Positions 49,894 through 58,502 of a stretch of 64,000 nt of DNA are shown in pieces. Where the stretch lies: positions 4,532,501 to 4,596,500 of the forward strand of contig NZ_CP044543.1 in NCBI RefSeq assembly GCF_008932115.1. Direction: 5' to 3'. A program made the translations under genes and the position numbers. The stretch comes from Bradyrhizobium betae. Lineage in GTDB: Bacteria; Pseudomonadota; Alphaproteobacteria; Rhizobiales; Xanthobacteraceae. A model generated the notes under the pieces. It saw only the letters and a program-made list of their open reading frames with translations, was not told the DNA's origin and ran no database searches. Every line of letters starts with the position of its first letter. Position 1 is the first letter of the stretch.

Positions 49894-51945
49894 TTGAAAA
49901 CGACGATCGTATCGATGCCCAAATTCGCCTCCCGACGTAGCGCTGCTTTGCGAGCGGTGATCCTTTGCGCTTCGCTTCTTGCGACGGCCGGGCTGGCGGC
50001 GTCGCCCTCATCCCTCGGGTTGACCCCGGGGGATGCACGCCGACTTGGCGAGCCTGCCGAGACACGTTCGGCATGGCGCTTGGCGGAGGGCGGGGATAGT
50101 CACTCCGCGCACCACCCGAATAGCTCCGATGCGGGAAGCGCCGGTGCGCCGATGGCAAGCCCACCGTCGGGAGGCTCGGCGCCCGCAGCAGCGCCGAGCG
50201 AGTCGAATTCCGGCATGATGGGTATGATGGGCGAGATGATGGGGCGCCCGCGTAAGGAATTCTATCCGTCGCTGATGGAAATGCCCGCTCTGTCCGCCGA
50301 GCGTCGACGCGAGCTCGAATCTCAGGCACGCGCGCGCATCGGCGCCGAAATCGATGGCATGGCCAACGCGGAAATGGCGCTGCGGCACGCCCTCGCGTCA
50401 GGGAGGGTCATCGAAGCGGACCTTGCTTCGCGCCAAATTCGGGAGGCCCTCAACCAGGTGCAGAGCGGCGTGGTCGTGTTGCGCTCGCTCGAGGAAGGAA
50501 AGTCTCCGCAGCAGATCGCGCAGAACTGGTTCAAGAGCCAGATGAATCTTTCGCAATCGGAGGATCCTCCCTCCGACGGAGTGCTGGGCGTTTCGTGGTT
50601 CCACGTCATCACGATGGGCCTGCTCGCGATCGTCTCGTTCGGCATGCTGGCCGTCTATGCCGTGCGCATGCGTCGGGCCAACGCGCTCGTCGATCGATTG
50701 ACCAGGGTGCCGGTGCCTGCGTCCGGTTTGATACCTGGACCCGCAGTCCAGATGCCGGATACGCCGAAAGGGAAGGCCGCTGTCGCTGCGGGCCCTGCAG
50801 CGGGCGGCGGCTCCCGGACCGAGGAAATCATCGTGCCGGCCGCGGCGACGCCTTCCGCGCCCAAGCGGAGAGGAGTTTGGAAAGGCAAATTGAAGGTCTC
50901 CGCAATCTTCAACGAAACGCCGAGTTCTAGGACCTTTCGGCTCCAGAATCCGCAAGGCGGCGCCATTCCCTTCGAATTCCTGCCGGGCCAGTTTCTGACC
51001 TACTCCGCACAGATCGACGCGAAGACCGTCAGACGATCCTACACGATCGCGTCCTCTGCGGCTCAGACGGCCTACGTGGAGACGACAATCAAGCGCGAAG
51101 ATGGAGGCGTGTTCTCCGAGTACATGCACGACGAAATCAAGGAAGGCGATCTGTTGGACGTGATGGCGCCTTCCGGGGCCTTCACTTTCACCGGCAAGGA
51201 GGCAGACAGCGTCGTGCTTATCGGTGGAGGGGTCGGTATTACCCCATTGATGGCAGCGATTAGATATCTCTTCGATATTTCCTGGCCCGGGGAGGTCTAT
51301 CTGGTCTACGGCGCGCAGACGACCGAGCAGTTCATCTTTCGTGACGAACTGGAGTATCTGCAACGCAGGATGAACAACCTCCACGTTGCCGCCACCATGG
51401 CGCGCGCGGCAGGTACGGCCTGGATGGGGAGCGAGGGCCAGATCACGGCCGAGTTTCTTGCGCGCTCGGTCCCCGATCTGTCCAAGCGGCGCGTCCATCT
51501 ATGCGGCCCTCCTGGAATGATGCAGGCACTCAAGAAGACGCTCGTCGAACTTGGCGTACCGCCGGAGCAAATCAAGTCGGAGGCGTTCGGACCCGCACTC
51601 GGCGCCGTACCGCCTCCGGGACGGACGGTTATCAAAAGTGGGGAGTCCGAGATCAAGGGCGGGACGCCTTCGATCGGCCCGGCGACGGCCTCCATCCGAT
51701 TTGCCAAGTCCGGCAAGGCAGCTCCGTTGCCTCCGGACAAGAGCGTACTTGAAGTCGCAGAGTCCATCGGCGTCTCGATCGACTATTCCTGCCGTGCGGG
51801 CACCTGCGGTATCTGCAAGACCCACCTCATCGAAGGCAGCGTCACGATGGAAGTCCAGGACGCCCTTACCGAGGAGGACAAGGCGGAGGGGATGATACTG
51901 GCCTGCCAGGCGAAGTCGGTCGGGAATCTGGTCGTCGAGGCTTGA
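49894..51945 (+). CDS. Flavodehydrogenase with C-terminal 2Fe-2S domain, fused to an exported/membrane N-terminal domain
   Basis: 683 residues. N-terminal part: export-type segment, a Met-rich MMGMMGEMMGRPRK stretch, a helical region like Spy proteins (MANAEMALRHALASGRVIEA) and a TM helix (FHVITMGLLAIVSFGMLAVY). Then a FAD/NAD(P) reductase domain (RRSYTIASSAAQTAYVETT, GGGVGITPLMAAIRYLFD, VYGAQTTEQFIFRDELEYLQ, HLCGPPGMMQALK) and a plant-type ferredoxin domain (YSCRAGTCGICKTHLIEG, ILACQAKS). It should take electrons from NAD(P)H in the cytoplasm and pass them via 2Fe-2S to the b-cytochrome encoded next. Start TTG 49894 (GAAGG upstream) or ATG 49915. Confidence 0.8.
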   Translation: MKTTIVSMPKFASRRSAALRAVILCASLLATAGLAASPSSLGLTPGDARRLGEPAETRSAWRLAEGGDSHSAHHPNSSDAGSAGAPMASPPSGGSAPAAAPSESNSGMMGMMGEMMGRPRKEFYPSLMEMPALSAERRRELESQARARIGAEIDGMANAEMALRHALASGRVIEADLASRQIREALNQVQSGVVVLRSLEEGKSPQQIAQNWFKSQMNLSQSEDPPSDGVLGVSWFHVITMGLLAIVSFGMLAVYAVRMRRANALVDRLTRVPVPASGLIPGPAVQMPDTPKGKAAVAAGPAAGGGSRTEEIIVPAAATPSAPKRRGVWKGKLKVSAIFNETPSSRTFRLQNPQGGAIPFEFLPGQFLTYSAQIDAKTVRRSYTIASSAAQTAYVETTIKREDGGVFSEYMHDEIKEGDLLDVMAPSGAFTFTGKEADSVVLIGGGVGITPLMAAIRYLFDISWPGEVYLVYGAQTTEQFIFRDELEYLQRRMNNLHVAATMARAAGTAWMGSEGQITAEFLARSVPDLSKRRVHLCGPPGMMQALKKTLVELGVPPEQIKSEAFGPALGAVPPPGRTVIKSGESEIKGGTPSIGPATASIRFAKSGKAAPLPPDKSVLEVAESIGVSIDYSCRAGTCGICKTHLIEGSVTMEVQDALTEEDKAEGMILACQAKSVGNLVVEA

Positions 51946-51946
51946 G

Positions 51947-52654
51947 ATGGGCGGCAGGGAGCGATCGATCGTCGATATCGTCTTCGCGAGCCTCTTGCTG
52001 CTGGCTCCGGCGTTTCTTCTCCACTCCGATCCGAGATTTGCGGGAAGCCTGGCCGGCTTCGCTTTGGGAGCATCAGCAGCCGGCTTGATGGTGCTCCTTC
52101 TCATCTACCCCCTTGCGAAGTACGTGCGCGGCTTCAAGCCTCTTCTCGGCCGTATCGTCTCCATGCGCACGCTGTTGGAATTTCACGTCTACGCCGGGAT
52201 AGTCGCGGCCTTCCTCGGGCTCCTCCATACGGGACACAAGTTTCAAAGCCCGCTGGGAATAGCGCTCATCGTCAGCATGCTCGTCGTGGTCGTGACCGGC
52301 TTCGTGGGGCGGTACTACCTGCCGCAGACTGCCGCCGAGATCCGCGAACAACAATCCCGCCTCGCTACGCTACGGGCCGCCTACGATCGGACCGCGCTTG
52401 CCCTTGCGGAGAGTGAGATCGGTGATCCCGGCGTTGCGCCTCCGGCAAGCGCATCGGCTGTGCAGGAGGTTCCGATACTGCAGGTCGTCGAGGGCATTTC
52501 GGACATCGAATATTCGATCGGATCCCAGGAGGCCATCAAGAAGGTCTTCATGCAGTGGATCGGTGTTCACGTAGTCGCTGCGATCGCGATGTACGCGATG
52601 CTGGCGCTGCATATTGCCGGAGAGGTCTACTACGGACTTCGGTGGCTCACGTGA
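51947..52654 (+). CDS. b-type cytochrome-like ferric-reductase-like membrane protein
   Basis: 235 residues, about six TM helices. Candidate heme-ligand His residues are EFHVYAGIVAAFLGLLHTGH early and GVHVVAAIAMYAMLALHIAG near the C-terminus, giving paired His across helices. The central part is a charged, probably cytosolic loop (AAEIREQQSRLATLRAAYDR). It sits between the flavodehydrogenase and the seven-heme cytochrome genes and most likely passes electrons through the membrane. The gene starts 1 bp after the flavoprotein stop and overlaps the cytochrome gene as GTGA. Confidence 0.75.
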   Translation: MGGRERSIVDIVFASLLLLAPAFLLHSDPRFAGSLAGFALGASAAGLMVLLLIYPLAKYVRGFKPLLGRIVSMRTLLEFHVYAGIVAAFLGLLHTGHKFQSPLGIALIVSMLVVVVTGFVGRYYLPQTAAEIREQQSRLATLRAAYDRTALALAESEIGDPGVAPPASASAVQEVPILQVVEGISDIEYSIGSQEAIKKVFMQWIGVHVVAAIAMYAMLALHIAGEVYYGLRWLT

Positions 52655-53427
52655 GCTTCAGAGCCATCGTCTACAGCGTGTGCATCACGCTCGCCGTCGC
52701 CGGCGTGGCAGCGGTATCCGCCGCGCTGTACAAAGGCGGCTCGTCGTCTGTTGTGGGGTGGAGGGATGCAGTAGTTCCCGGACCTCTCTCGGAAAAGCAC
52801 GCGTTCCTGGCGGACAAGTGCGAAAGCTGCCACACGCCGGTGAGGGGCGTCGAGACTTCCACCTGCATCGCCTGCCATACGACGGCCGCCGCGGACCTGG
52901 GAAAGCAGGCGACGGCGTTCCACGCGACGAGCAAAGAGTGCCGAGGATGTCATCTCGAACATGCGGGTGGCGCCCGTCCGACCAAGATGGATCACGCAAT
53001 GCTCCTGCGGATCGGCGGCTTTTCCCGAGAGCGCGACGTTTCGGCGAACGCGATCACCGGTCAGATGATCTCGGATCTGAAGGATTTCCTGAAAGTCCCG
53101 AAGTCTGACGAAGCGGAAAAGACCGATCTCGAATGTGCGAGTTGCCATAGCAATCGAGACCCACACCGAGGATTGCTTGGGCCCGAATGCGGCGGCTGCC
53201 ACGCGCTGGCTTCGTGGAGTATTCCGCAGTTTCTCCATCCGTCTCCCACCTCCAAGGAATGCGCGCAATGCCATCAGGCTCCGCCAAGCCATTACATGCA
53301 TCACTTCGTCATGATGGACCGATCGATCACGGGACAGGAACATGCCAGCGTCGAGCAATGCTTCCTTTGCCACCGCACCGACTCGTTCAACGACATCAAA
53401 GGTGTTGGATGGTTCAAGCACCATTGA
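52651..53427 (+). CDS. Seven-heme periplasmic cytochrome c
   Basis: 258 residues from GTG 52651 (GTGA with previous stop). One N-terminal anchor or signal (AIVYSVCITLAVAGVAAVSA), then seven CxxCH heme sites: CESCH, CIACH, CRGCH, CASCH, CGGCH, CAQCH and CFLCH. Remaining His residues (HAFLADK, HATSKE, HAMLLR, HHFVMM) can serve as distal ligands. It should receive electrons from the b-cytochrome and deliver them to an acceptor outside the membrane. Together with the two preceding genes it forms a transmembrane electron-export chain. Confidence 0.88.
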   Translation: MSFRAIVYSVCITLAVAGVAAVSAALYKGGSSSVVGWRDAVVPGPLSEKHAFLADKCESCHTPVRGVETSTCIACHTTAAADLGKQATAFHATSKECRGCHLEHAGGARPTKMDHAMLLRIGGFSRERDVSANAITGQMISDLKDFLKVPKSDEAEKTDLECASCHSNRDPHRGLLGPECGGCHALASWSIPQFLHPSPTSKECAQCHQAPPSHYMHHFVMMDRSITGQEHASVEQCFLCHRTDSFNDIKGVGWFKHH

Positions 53428-53459
53428 TTCAAGTTGCCCGACGCCTTTCAAGCCGATTC

Positions 53460-53473
53460 TTGATCTGGATCAA
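53460..53473. promoter_or_regulatory. FNR/FixK-type box
   Basis: TTGATCTGGATCAA, a perfect palindrome-style site 40 bp upstream of the small exported protein gene at 53514. Confidence 0.7.
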
Positions 53474-53513
53474 CTTTGTGCGGCGTATGTGCCGCTATCA
53501 TAAAGTTGAAATC

Positions 53514-53789
53514 ATGGCTCCGAGCGCCAGTGTGCCCGACGCCAATGAAGCGATGCCGATTGGGCAGGGGCGACTTTGGTGTCTTTCGTTGCTGCTGATC
53601 GTGTCCATGGCTGCGGTCGATGCTCACGCCGGTGTGACCATCTCGGACCGACGCTACTGGCCCAGCGAGGCGCGGACCAGCCCGGGACGATTGATCGACA
53701 TTCTTCCTCAGCCCTATGTCTACCCTGAAGCCGGTGTCGCAGCGGGGTCCCGGATCACGCCCCGTAAGAAACCGAGGAGGAACCGGTGA
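53514..53789 (+). CDS. Small exported hypothetical protein (91 aa)
   Basis: 91 residues. Hydrophobic export segment (WCLSLLLIVSMAAVDAHAG), then a short mature part with YWPSEARTSPGRLIDILPQP and YVYPEAGVAAGS, ending basic (PRKKPRRNR). No Cys or His-rich stretch. The upstream FNR-type box links it to the low-oxygen set. Family unknown. Confidence 0.5.
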   Translation: MAPSASVPDANEAMPIGQGRLWCLSLLLIVSMAAVDAHAGVTISDRRYWPSEARTSPGRLIDILPQPYVYPEAGVAAGSRITPRKKPRRNR

Positions 53790-53920
53790 CTGCGGAACAT
53801 CCCGCTTGGCCGATCGCCGGCAATGACGTTCCGCTATTGGCGCGGTGCGTAATAGGAGCTATATTTCGCGCGTTCGACCGACGGAAATGGGATGATTAGA
53901 CTAACGAGGCCAGCGCGCAG

Positions 53921-54385
53921 GTGGTGGGGTGGTTTGTCGCCATCACGTATCTGCTTGGCTCGCTGACCCCCTCTCTGGCGGTCCCGCTTCCCGCCGATCT
54001 CGCCCAACTGTTGGTTCAGCGATCTCAGGTCGCCGATCACGCGCACGATCATCAGCATGGCCATAGCCACCAGCACGGTCACGATCACCAGCATGCCCTC
54101 AGCGACCATGAGCATGGTGCGTCCGGACAGCAGCACAGCCATGGTGGTGATAAGGTAGCGAGCCATTCACACCAGGAGGTTGCGCCGGCGTCCGATCCCG
54201 TCGATCGCGATTCTGACGACCAGCATGGCAATTGCTGCGGCTCCGTATTGTGTCTTAGCGCGGTCTCTCCTAAATCGCCTTCACTCCTCCAGTTCGCGCC
54301 TCTGCAATCCCGGTGCGAACTCAAGCCGGACTCCGTTTGCGCCGGCGAAGCGCTCGGTCCGCTTTATCGGCCGCCAATAGCCTGA
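53921..54385 (+). CDS. His-rich secreted protein, possibly metal-binding
   Basis: 154 residues from a GTG at 53921. N-terminal hydrophobic segment (VAITYLLGSLTPSLAVPLP), then a dense His block (DHAHDHQHGHSHQHGHDHQH, SDHEHGASGQQHSHGG) with more than a dozen His, and a C-terminal NCCGSVLCLSAVSP patch. The layout resembles DUF2946-type periplasmic proteins ahead of copper genes. Probable metal buffering or sensing. The start is not certain because of the GTG-rich lead. Confidence 0.55.
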   Translation: MVGWFVAITYLLGSLTPSLAVPLPADLAQLLVQRSQVADHAHDHQHGHSHQHGHDHQHALSDHEHGASGQQHSHGGDKVASHSHQEVAPASDPVDRDSDDQHGNCCGSVLCLSAVSPKSPSLLQFAPLQSRCELKPDSVCAGEALGPLYRPPIA

Positions 54386-54463
54386 AAGCACGCAATTGAT
54401 GGGCAGTCGCGCTCCTTTTCGGGGCGCGAGTAGTCGTACGTCCGTGCTTATCAGGGGAAATCT

Positions 54464-54760
54464 ATGTTGGCGCAAATGGTGGCGAATGACGCCGCCGCAT
54501 CGAATGCATTCTCGCGAATGAAATCTAGGCGCGCGATCGCAAAGCGCGCGATTCTGATCGGTCTGCTCTGCCCGCTTCTCGCCGGCTGTGCAGTCACGAC
54601 GCCCGTCAAAAATCCGGATCCAGCAGACCCGACGGCCAAGGTGGCCCGCGTCGGATATGCACCCACGACCAGGCCCTACGTCAGTCTCCGGCCAGCGGCG
54701 CCGGTCGGATGGCGGGAGCAGAACCAGCGCGTGGCACCTGCGCCGAAGAACGAAAAGTAG
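54464..54760 (+). CDS. Small lipoprotein
   Basis: 98 residues. After an N-terminal extension a lipoprotein signal ends with LLAGC (LIGLLCPLLAGC), followed by a Pro-rich mature region (TPVKNPDPADPTAKVARVGY, APTTRPYVSLRPAAPVGWRE). The true start may be the internal ATG at 54518 (MKSRRAIAKRAI), closer to the signal. It is 9 bp before the TolC-family gene and probably co-transcribed with it. Confidence 0.6.
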   Translation: MLAQMVANDAAASNAFSRMKSRRAIAKRAILIGLLCPLLAGCAVTTPVKNPDPADPTAKVARVGYAPTTRPYVSLRPAAPVGWREQNQRVAPAPKNEK

Positions 54761-54769
54761 GGGGAAGGC

Positions 54770-56218
54770 ATGCAGCTTGCCACTTCAAACCGTACCTCGC
54801 TCATTTCCACATCGAGGCCAGGAATCGTTGCGCTGTCGTTCGCGCTGCTGCTTTCGGGCTGCGCCGCATTCTCTCCGGATGCGGGCATGTCCGGCGTCGC
54901 CGACGTCGTGTCCAATACGATCAGGAAGGATGTGATCGCCGTTCGATCCGTCGAAGACGGCGAACGAGCCGATGCCCTGGTGACGCAGCTCCTACGCCGG
55001 ACCTTGTCGGTGGAGTCCGCGGTCCAGATCGCGTTGCTAAACAATCGGGGCCTCCAGGCCGCCTACAACGAGCTCGCCCTGGCCGAAGCCGACGCGATCG
55101 AGCAAAGCCTGCCGCCTAATCCCACCTTTTCCCTTTCCCGCATATCGGGGGACGGCGGATTCGAGTTCGAGCGTCAAGTCGTCGGGGACATCCTCGCGTT
55201 GGCGACGCTGCCGTTCCGCTCGGAAATCGCCCGACGACGATTCCATGAAGCGCAACTGCGTGCAGCGTTGGAGACACTGCGTCTGGCTGCCGACGTGAGA
55301 CGGGCATACTACCAGGCAGTCGGATCCAGCGAGCTGGCAGCTCTCCTGTCCGACACGAAGACGACGGCCGAGACCATCGCCCAGCTCGCGGAGAAGCTCG
55401 GGCAAACCGGTGGTCTGAACAAGTTGGATCAGGCGCGCGAACAGGTCTTCTACGCGGAAATCACCGCCGATCTCGCTACCGCCCGGCAACAAGCCACGTC
55501 CGCACGGGAACGGCTGGCAAGACTGCTCGGCGTCTGGGGCGGGCAGGTCGATTTCAAGCTCCCCAAGGCTTTGCCTGCACTACCCCGCAGTCCAAAGTCG
55601 CTCCCGAACATCGAAGTGGAGGCTGTAGGTCGTCGCGTCGACCTTCAGATGGCTCGCATCGAACTCGATCTTCTGGCCAAGGCGCTCAATCTGACGGAGG
55701 CGACGCGCTTCGTCACGTTGCTCGATCTCGCCGGCATTAGCCGGAAGACCAAGGAGCCCGAAGGAACGCCGTTCCGACAACGCGGCTTCGATCTTCAGCT
55801 GCAGATCCCGATCTTCGATGGTGGCGAGGTGCGCGTCCGCCAGTCCGCCGAAAGTTACAACATCGCCCTCAATCGGCTGACCGAGAAAGCGGTGAACGTG
55901 CGTTCCGAAGCGCGAGACGCATATCGGGTCTACCGCTCCACCTACGATATCGCCGGCCACTACCAGCGAGAGGTGGTGCCGTTGCGGAACATCATCTCGG
56001 ATGAAGCGCAACTCCGTTACGGCAGCATGCAGATCGACGTCTTTGCGTTGCTGGCGGAGGCGAAGCTGCGGATCGCCGCGCAGCGCGCTTCGATCGATGC
56101 CCGGCGCGACTTCTGGCTGGCGCACTCAGACCTGCGGAGCGCGGTCGATGGCGGAGGCCGTTCCGAAAATCAACCAGAGAGCCGTCCATCGACCAATTCG
56201 TTGGCGAGCGGAGGATGA
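54770..56218 (+). CDS. cusC: TolC/CusC-family outer membrane efflux lipoprotein
   Basis: 482 residues. Lipobox LLLSGC after a basic N-terminus; then two outer-membrane efflux repeats: SVESAVQIALLNNRGLQAAY NELALAEAD..LPPNPTFSLSR and VDLQMARIELDLLAKALNL. The family ends with the usual coiled-coil helices (RSEARDAYRVYRSTYDIAGH). It probably is the exit channel for copper efflux, possibly for CusBA at 32-36.6 kb, since no other TolC gene is seen. Followed 4 bp later by the copper oxidase gene. Confidence 0.85.
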   Translation: MQLATSNRTSLISTSRPGIVALSFALLLSGCAAFSPDAGMSGVADVVSNTIRKDVIAVRSVEDGERADALVTQLLRRTLSVESAVQIALLNNRGLQAAYNELALAEADAIEQSLPPNPTFSLSRISGDGGFEFERQVVGDILALATLPFRSEIARRRFHEAQLRAALETLRLAADVRRAYYQAVGSSELAALLSDTKTTAETIAQLAEKLGQTGGLNKLDQAREQVFYAEITADLATARQQATSARERLARLLGVWGGQVDFKLPKALPALPRSPKSLPNIEVEAVGRRVDLQMARIELDLLAKALNLTEATRFVTLLDLAGISRKTKEPEGTPFRQRGFDLQLQIPIFDGGEVRVRQSAESYNIALNRLTEKAVNVRSEARDAYRVYRSTYDIAGHYQREVVPLRNIISDEAQLRYGSMQIDVFALLAEAKLRIAAQRASIDARRDFWLAHSDLRSAVDGGGRSENQPESRPSTNSLASGG

Positions 56219-56222
56219 GGAG

Positions 56223-57584
56223 ATGAGCATGATATCGAGACGAAACTTTCTCGGCACCGCAACGGCGCTTGCGAGCGCGAGCATGGTCTCCGGACGCGTG
56301 CAGGCGGCGAGCATTCCCGAGGCGCCGACGACAGACAAGGTGACGAGCCAACCACCGCTCTATCCGACGAGCGGACGAGAGTATCGCCCCGTCGTGACCC
56401 TCAACGGCTGGTCGCTGCCTTGGCGGATGAACGGGGATTGGAAGGAATTCCACCTGGTCGCCGAACCCGTCGTCCGTGAATTCGCACCCGGCATGAAGGC
56501 TCACCTCTGGGGCTACAACGGCCAGACGCCGGGGCCGACGATCGAGGCCGTCGAAGGCGACAAGGTCCGCATCTTCGTCACGAACAAGCTGCCGGAATAC
56601 ACGACAGTGCATTGGCACGGCATGATCCTGCCGTGCGGCATGGACGGCGTCGGCGGCCTGACCCAGCCCCACATCAATCCGGGCAAGACGTTCGTCTACG
56701 AGTTCGAGCTCAAGCACAGCGGCACCTTCATGTACCACCCGCACGCGGACGAAATGGTCCAGATGGCGATGGGCATGATGGGAATGTTCGTGGTCCACCC
56801 CAAGGACCCACGCTTCCGGCCGGTCGACCGCGACTTCGTCTTCGTCATGAGCAGCTACGACATGGACCCGGGGACCTATGTGCCGAAGGTCACCGAGATG
56901 ACGAATTTCAACATGTGGTCGTGGAATGCGCGCGTCTTCCCCGGAATCGATCCCTTGCCCGTAAGGCTCGGCGATCGCGTGCGCGTCCGGATCGGCAATC
57001 TCACGATGACCAACCATCCGATCCACCTTCACGGCCACAGCTTTTCGGTAAGCGGCACGGACGGGGGCTGGGTTTCGGAGAACGCACAGTGGCCGGAGAC
57101 CACGATCGATGTCCCGGTGGGATCGATCCGGGCTTTCGAAGTTCTGGCCGACAACCCCGGCGACTGGGCGTTCCACTGTCACAAGTCGCATCACACGATG
57201 AATGCGATGGGGCACGATCTCAGAACTCTCATCGGCGTCTCGAAGAAAGATATCGCGAAAGCGGTGAAGAGGCTCGCCCCGGATTCGATGGCGATGGGGT
57301 CGACCGGCATGGCCATGGGCGAAATGGAGATGCCGCTTCCCGACAATACGCTGCCCATGATGACGGGGTCCGGACAGTTCGGCCCGATCGAAATGGGCGG
57401 CATGTTCACGGTCGTAAAGATCCGTGAAGGCATGGCGCGCGACGACTACAGCGATCCGGGTCCGTACAAGTTTCCTCAAGGAACGGTTGCCTACGAAATC
57501 GAGACGCCGGCTACGGCGCCATCGCGGCAAGACGGCCGACCGGACGGCGGCCATCGGATGCCGATGAAGGGAATGAAGGGATGA
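56223..57584 (+). CDS. CopA-type multicopper oxidase
   Basis: 453 residues, Tat signal (SRRNFLGTATALASASMVSG). Copper ligands: TTVHWHGMILP, MYHPHADEMV, NHPIHLHGHSFS and AFHCHKSHHTMNAMGH, the last set being the T1/T3 site. Met-rich loops (MVQMAMGMMGMF, MAMGSTGMAMGEMEMP) match Cu(I)-oxidising CueO/CopA types. It oxidises Cu(I) to Cu(II) in the periplasm. ATG 56223 is used; 56232 would also give a Tat signal. The stop overlaps the next frame's first ATG (57581). Confidence 0.9.
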   Translation: MSMISRRNFLGTATALASASMVSGRVQAASIPEAPTTDKVTSQPPLYPTSGREYRPVVTLNGWSLPWRMNGDWKEFHLVAEPVVREFAPGMKAHLWGYNGQTPGPTIEAVEGDKVRIFVTNKLPEYTTVHWHGMILPCGMDGVGGLTQPHINPGKTFVYEFELKHSGTFMYHPHADEMVQMAMGMMGMFVVHPKDPRFRPVDRDFVFVMSSYDMDPGTYVPKVTEMTNFNMWSWNARVFPGIDPLPVRLGDRVRVRIGNLTMTNHPIHLHGHSFSVSGTDGGWVSENAQWPETTIDVPVGSIRAFEVLADNPGDWAFHCHKSHHTMNAMGHDLRTLIGVSKKDIAKAVKRLAPDSMAMGSTGMAMGEMEMPLPDNTLPMMTGSGQFGPIEMGGMFTVVKIREGMARDDYSDPGPYKFPQGTVAYEIETPATAPSRQDGRPDGGHRMPMKGMKG

Positions 57585-57631
57585 GACGCCTGAAGACACC
57601 GAGCATGAAACCCCAGCAAGGAAGACAAGCG

Positions 57632-58123
57632 ATGAAGAACTACACCAATGTGATCGCCGCAGTCGCGATGACGATGTCCCTTTCGACCGCAACGTTGGCC
57701 GGCCCCGGTCATCACGATGGGCACCAACACGATGAACAATCGTATTCCGCAGGCGAACCTGGCGACCCCAAAAAGCCGGCCCGTATCGTGCCGATCACGA
57801 TGGGCGAGCCCGGCGGCAAGATGGCCTTCGTGCCGGACAGGGTCGAGGTGAAGAAGGGCGAACAAGTGAAGTTCATGCTGCGGAACAGCGGAGAACTCGA
57901 CCACGAATTTGTACTCGCGACCCCGGCGGAGAATCTCAAGCACGCCGAAGCGATGAGGAAAAATCCGGACATGGAGCATGACGACCCGAACGCGAAGCGG
58001 CTCGCGCCGAAGGCGACGGGCGAGCTGGTCTGGAAATTCAGCAAGGACGGCGAGTTCGAATTCGCCTGTCTCATTCCGGGTCACCGCGAGGGCAACATGA
58101 TCGGAAAGATCGTCGTGAAGTAA
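57632..58123 (+). CDS. Cupredoxin-domain periplasmic copper protein
   Basis: 163 residues from ATG 57632, which has AAGGAAGACAAGCG upstream; a longer start at 57581 (ATGA with the oxidase stop) adds 17 residues without a signal. Export segment (VIAAVAMTMSLSTATLAGPG), a short His-rich stretch (GHHDGHQHDEQ), then a cupredoxin: VKFMLRNSGELDHEFVLATP, and FACLIPGHREGNM. Type I copper ligands His, Cys, His and Met are in place (H in LDHEF, C/H/M in CLIPGHREGNM). Likely copper carrier or electron shuttle. Confidence 0.85.
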   Translation: MKNYTNVIAAVAMTMSLSTATLAGPGHHDGHQHDEQSYSAGEPGDPKKPARIVPITMGEPGGKMAFVPDRVEVKKGEQVKFMLRNSGELDHEFVLATPAENLKHAEAMRKNPDMEHDDPNAKRLAPKATGELVWKFSKDGEFEFACLIPGHREGNMIGKIVVK

Positions 58124-58156
58124 GTCGGCCATAGCAAGAAGAAGAGGAAGAGTAGG

Positions 58157-58462
58157 ATGTTGAAGTTATCCGTGAGATCCGCACTGTTTGCCGTCGCCAT
58201 CTCGGTCGCTCCCGTCGCCGCGTTCGCGCAAGCGAACCTCGTCACCGGAGAAGTGAAGAAGGTCGACGAGGGCGCCGGCAAGATCACCCTGAAGCATGGC
58301 CCGATAAAGAGCCTGAATATGGACGACGAGGAGATGACCATGGTCTTCCGGGTCTCCGATCCGTCGATGCTCAAGCAGGTCAAGGCCGGCGATAAGGTCC
58401 AGTTCGAGGTCGAACGACAGACCGGTGGCATCACGATCACCAAGCTTCAAAAGGCGAAATGA
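58157..58462 (+). CDS. cusF: CusF-like periplasmic copper-binding protein
   Basis: 101 residues. Signal peptide (LFAVAISVAPVAAFAQ) and a CusF-type OB fold: VTGEVKKVDEGAGKITLKHG, NMDDEEMTMVFRVSDPSM, VKAGDKVQFEVERQTGGITI. CusF binds Cu(I) through His, MxM and a Trp; here His (LKHG) and MTM are present, but the Trp place is occupied by Met within NMDDEEMTM. It hands copper to CusBA-type pumps. A strong hairpin follows at 58468-58502. Confidence 0.85.
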   Translation: MLKLSVRSALFAVAISVAPVAAFAQANLVTGEVKKVDEGAGKITLKHGPIKSLNMDDEEMTMVFRVSDPSMLKQVKAGDKVQFEVERQTGGITITKLQKAK

Positions 58463-58467
58463 CCGCG

Positions 58468-58502
58468 GCCGTCGGGGCGATCGGTGAATCGGCCCCGACG
58501 GC
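58468..58502. terminator. Terminator-like hairpin after cusF
   Basis: GCCGTCGGGGC (58468-58478) and GCCCCGACGGC (58492-58502), perfect 11-bp GC arms with a 13-base loop, extended by CCGCG/CGCGG outside. Sits 6 bp after the cusF stop. No U-tract follows. Confidence 0.65.
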
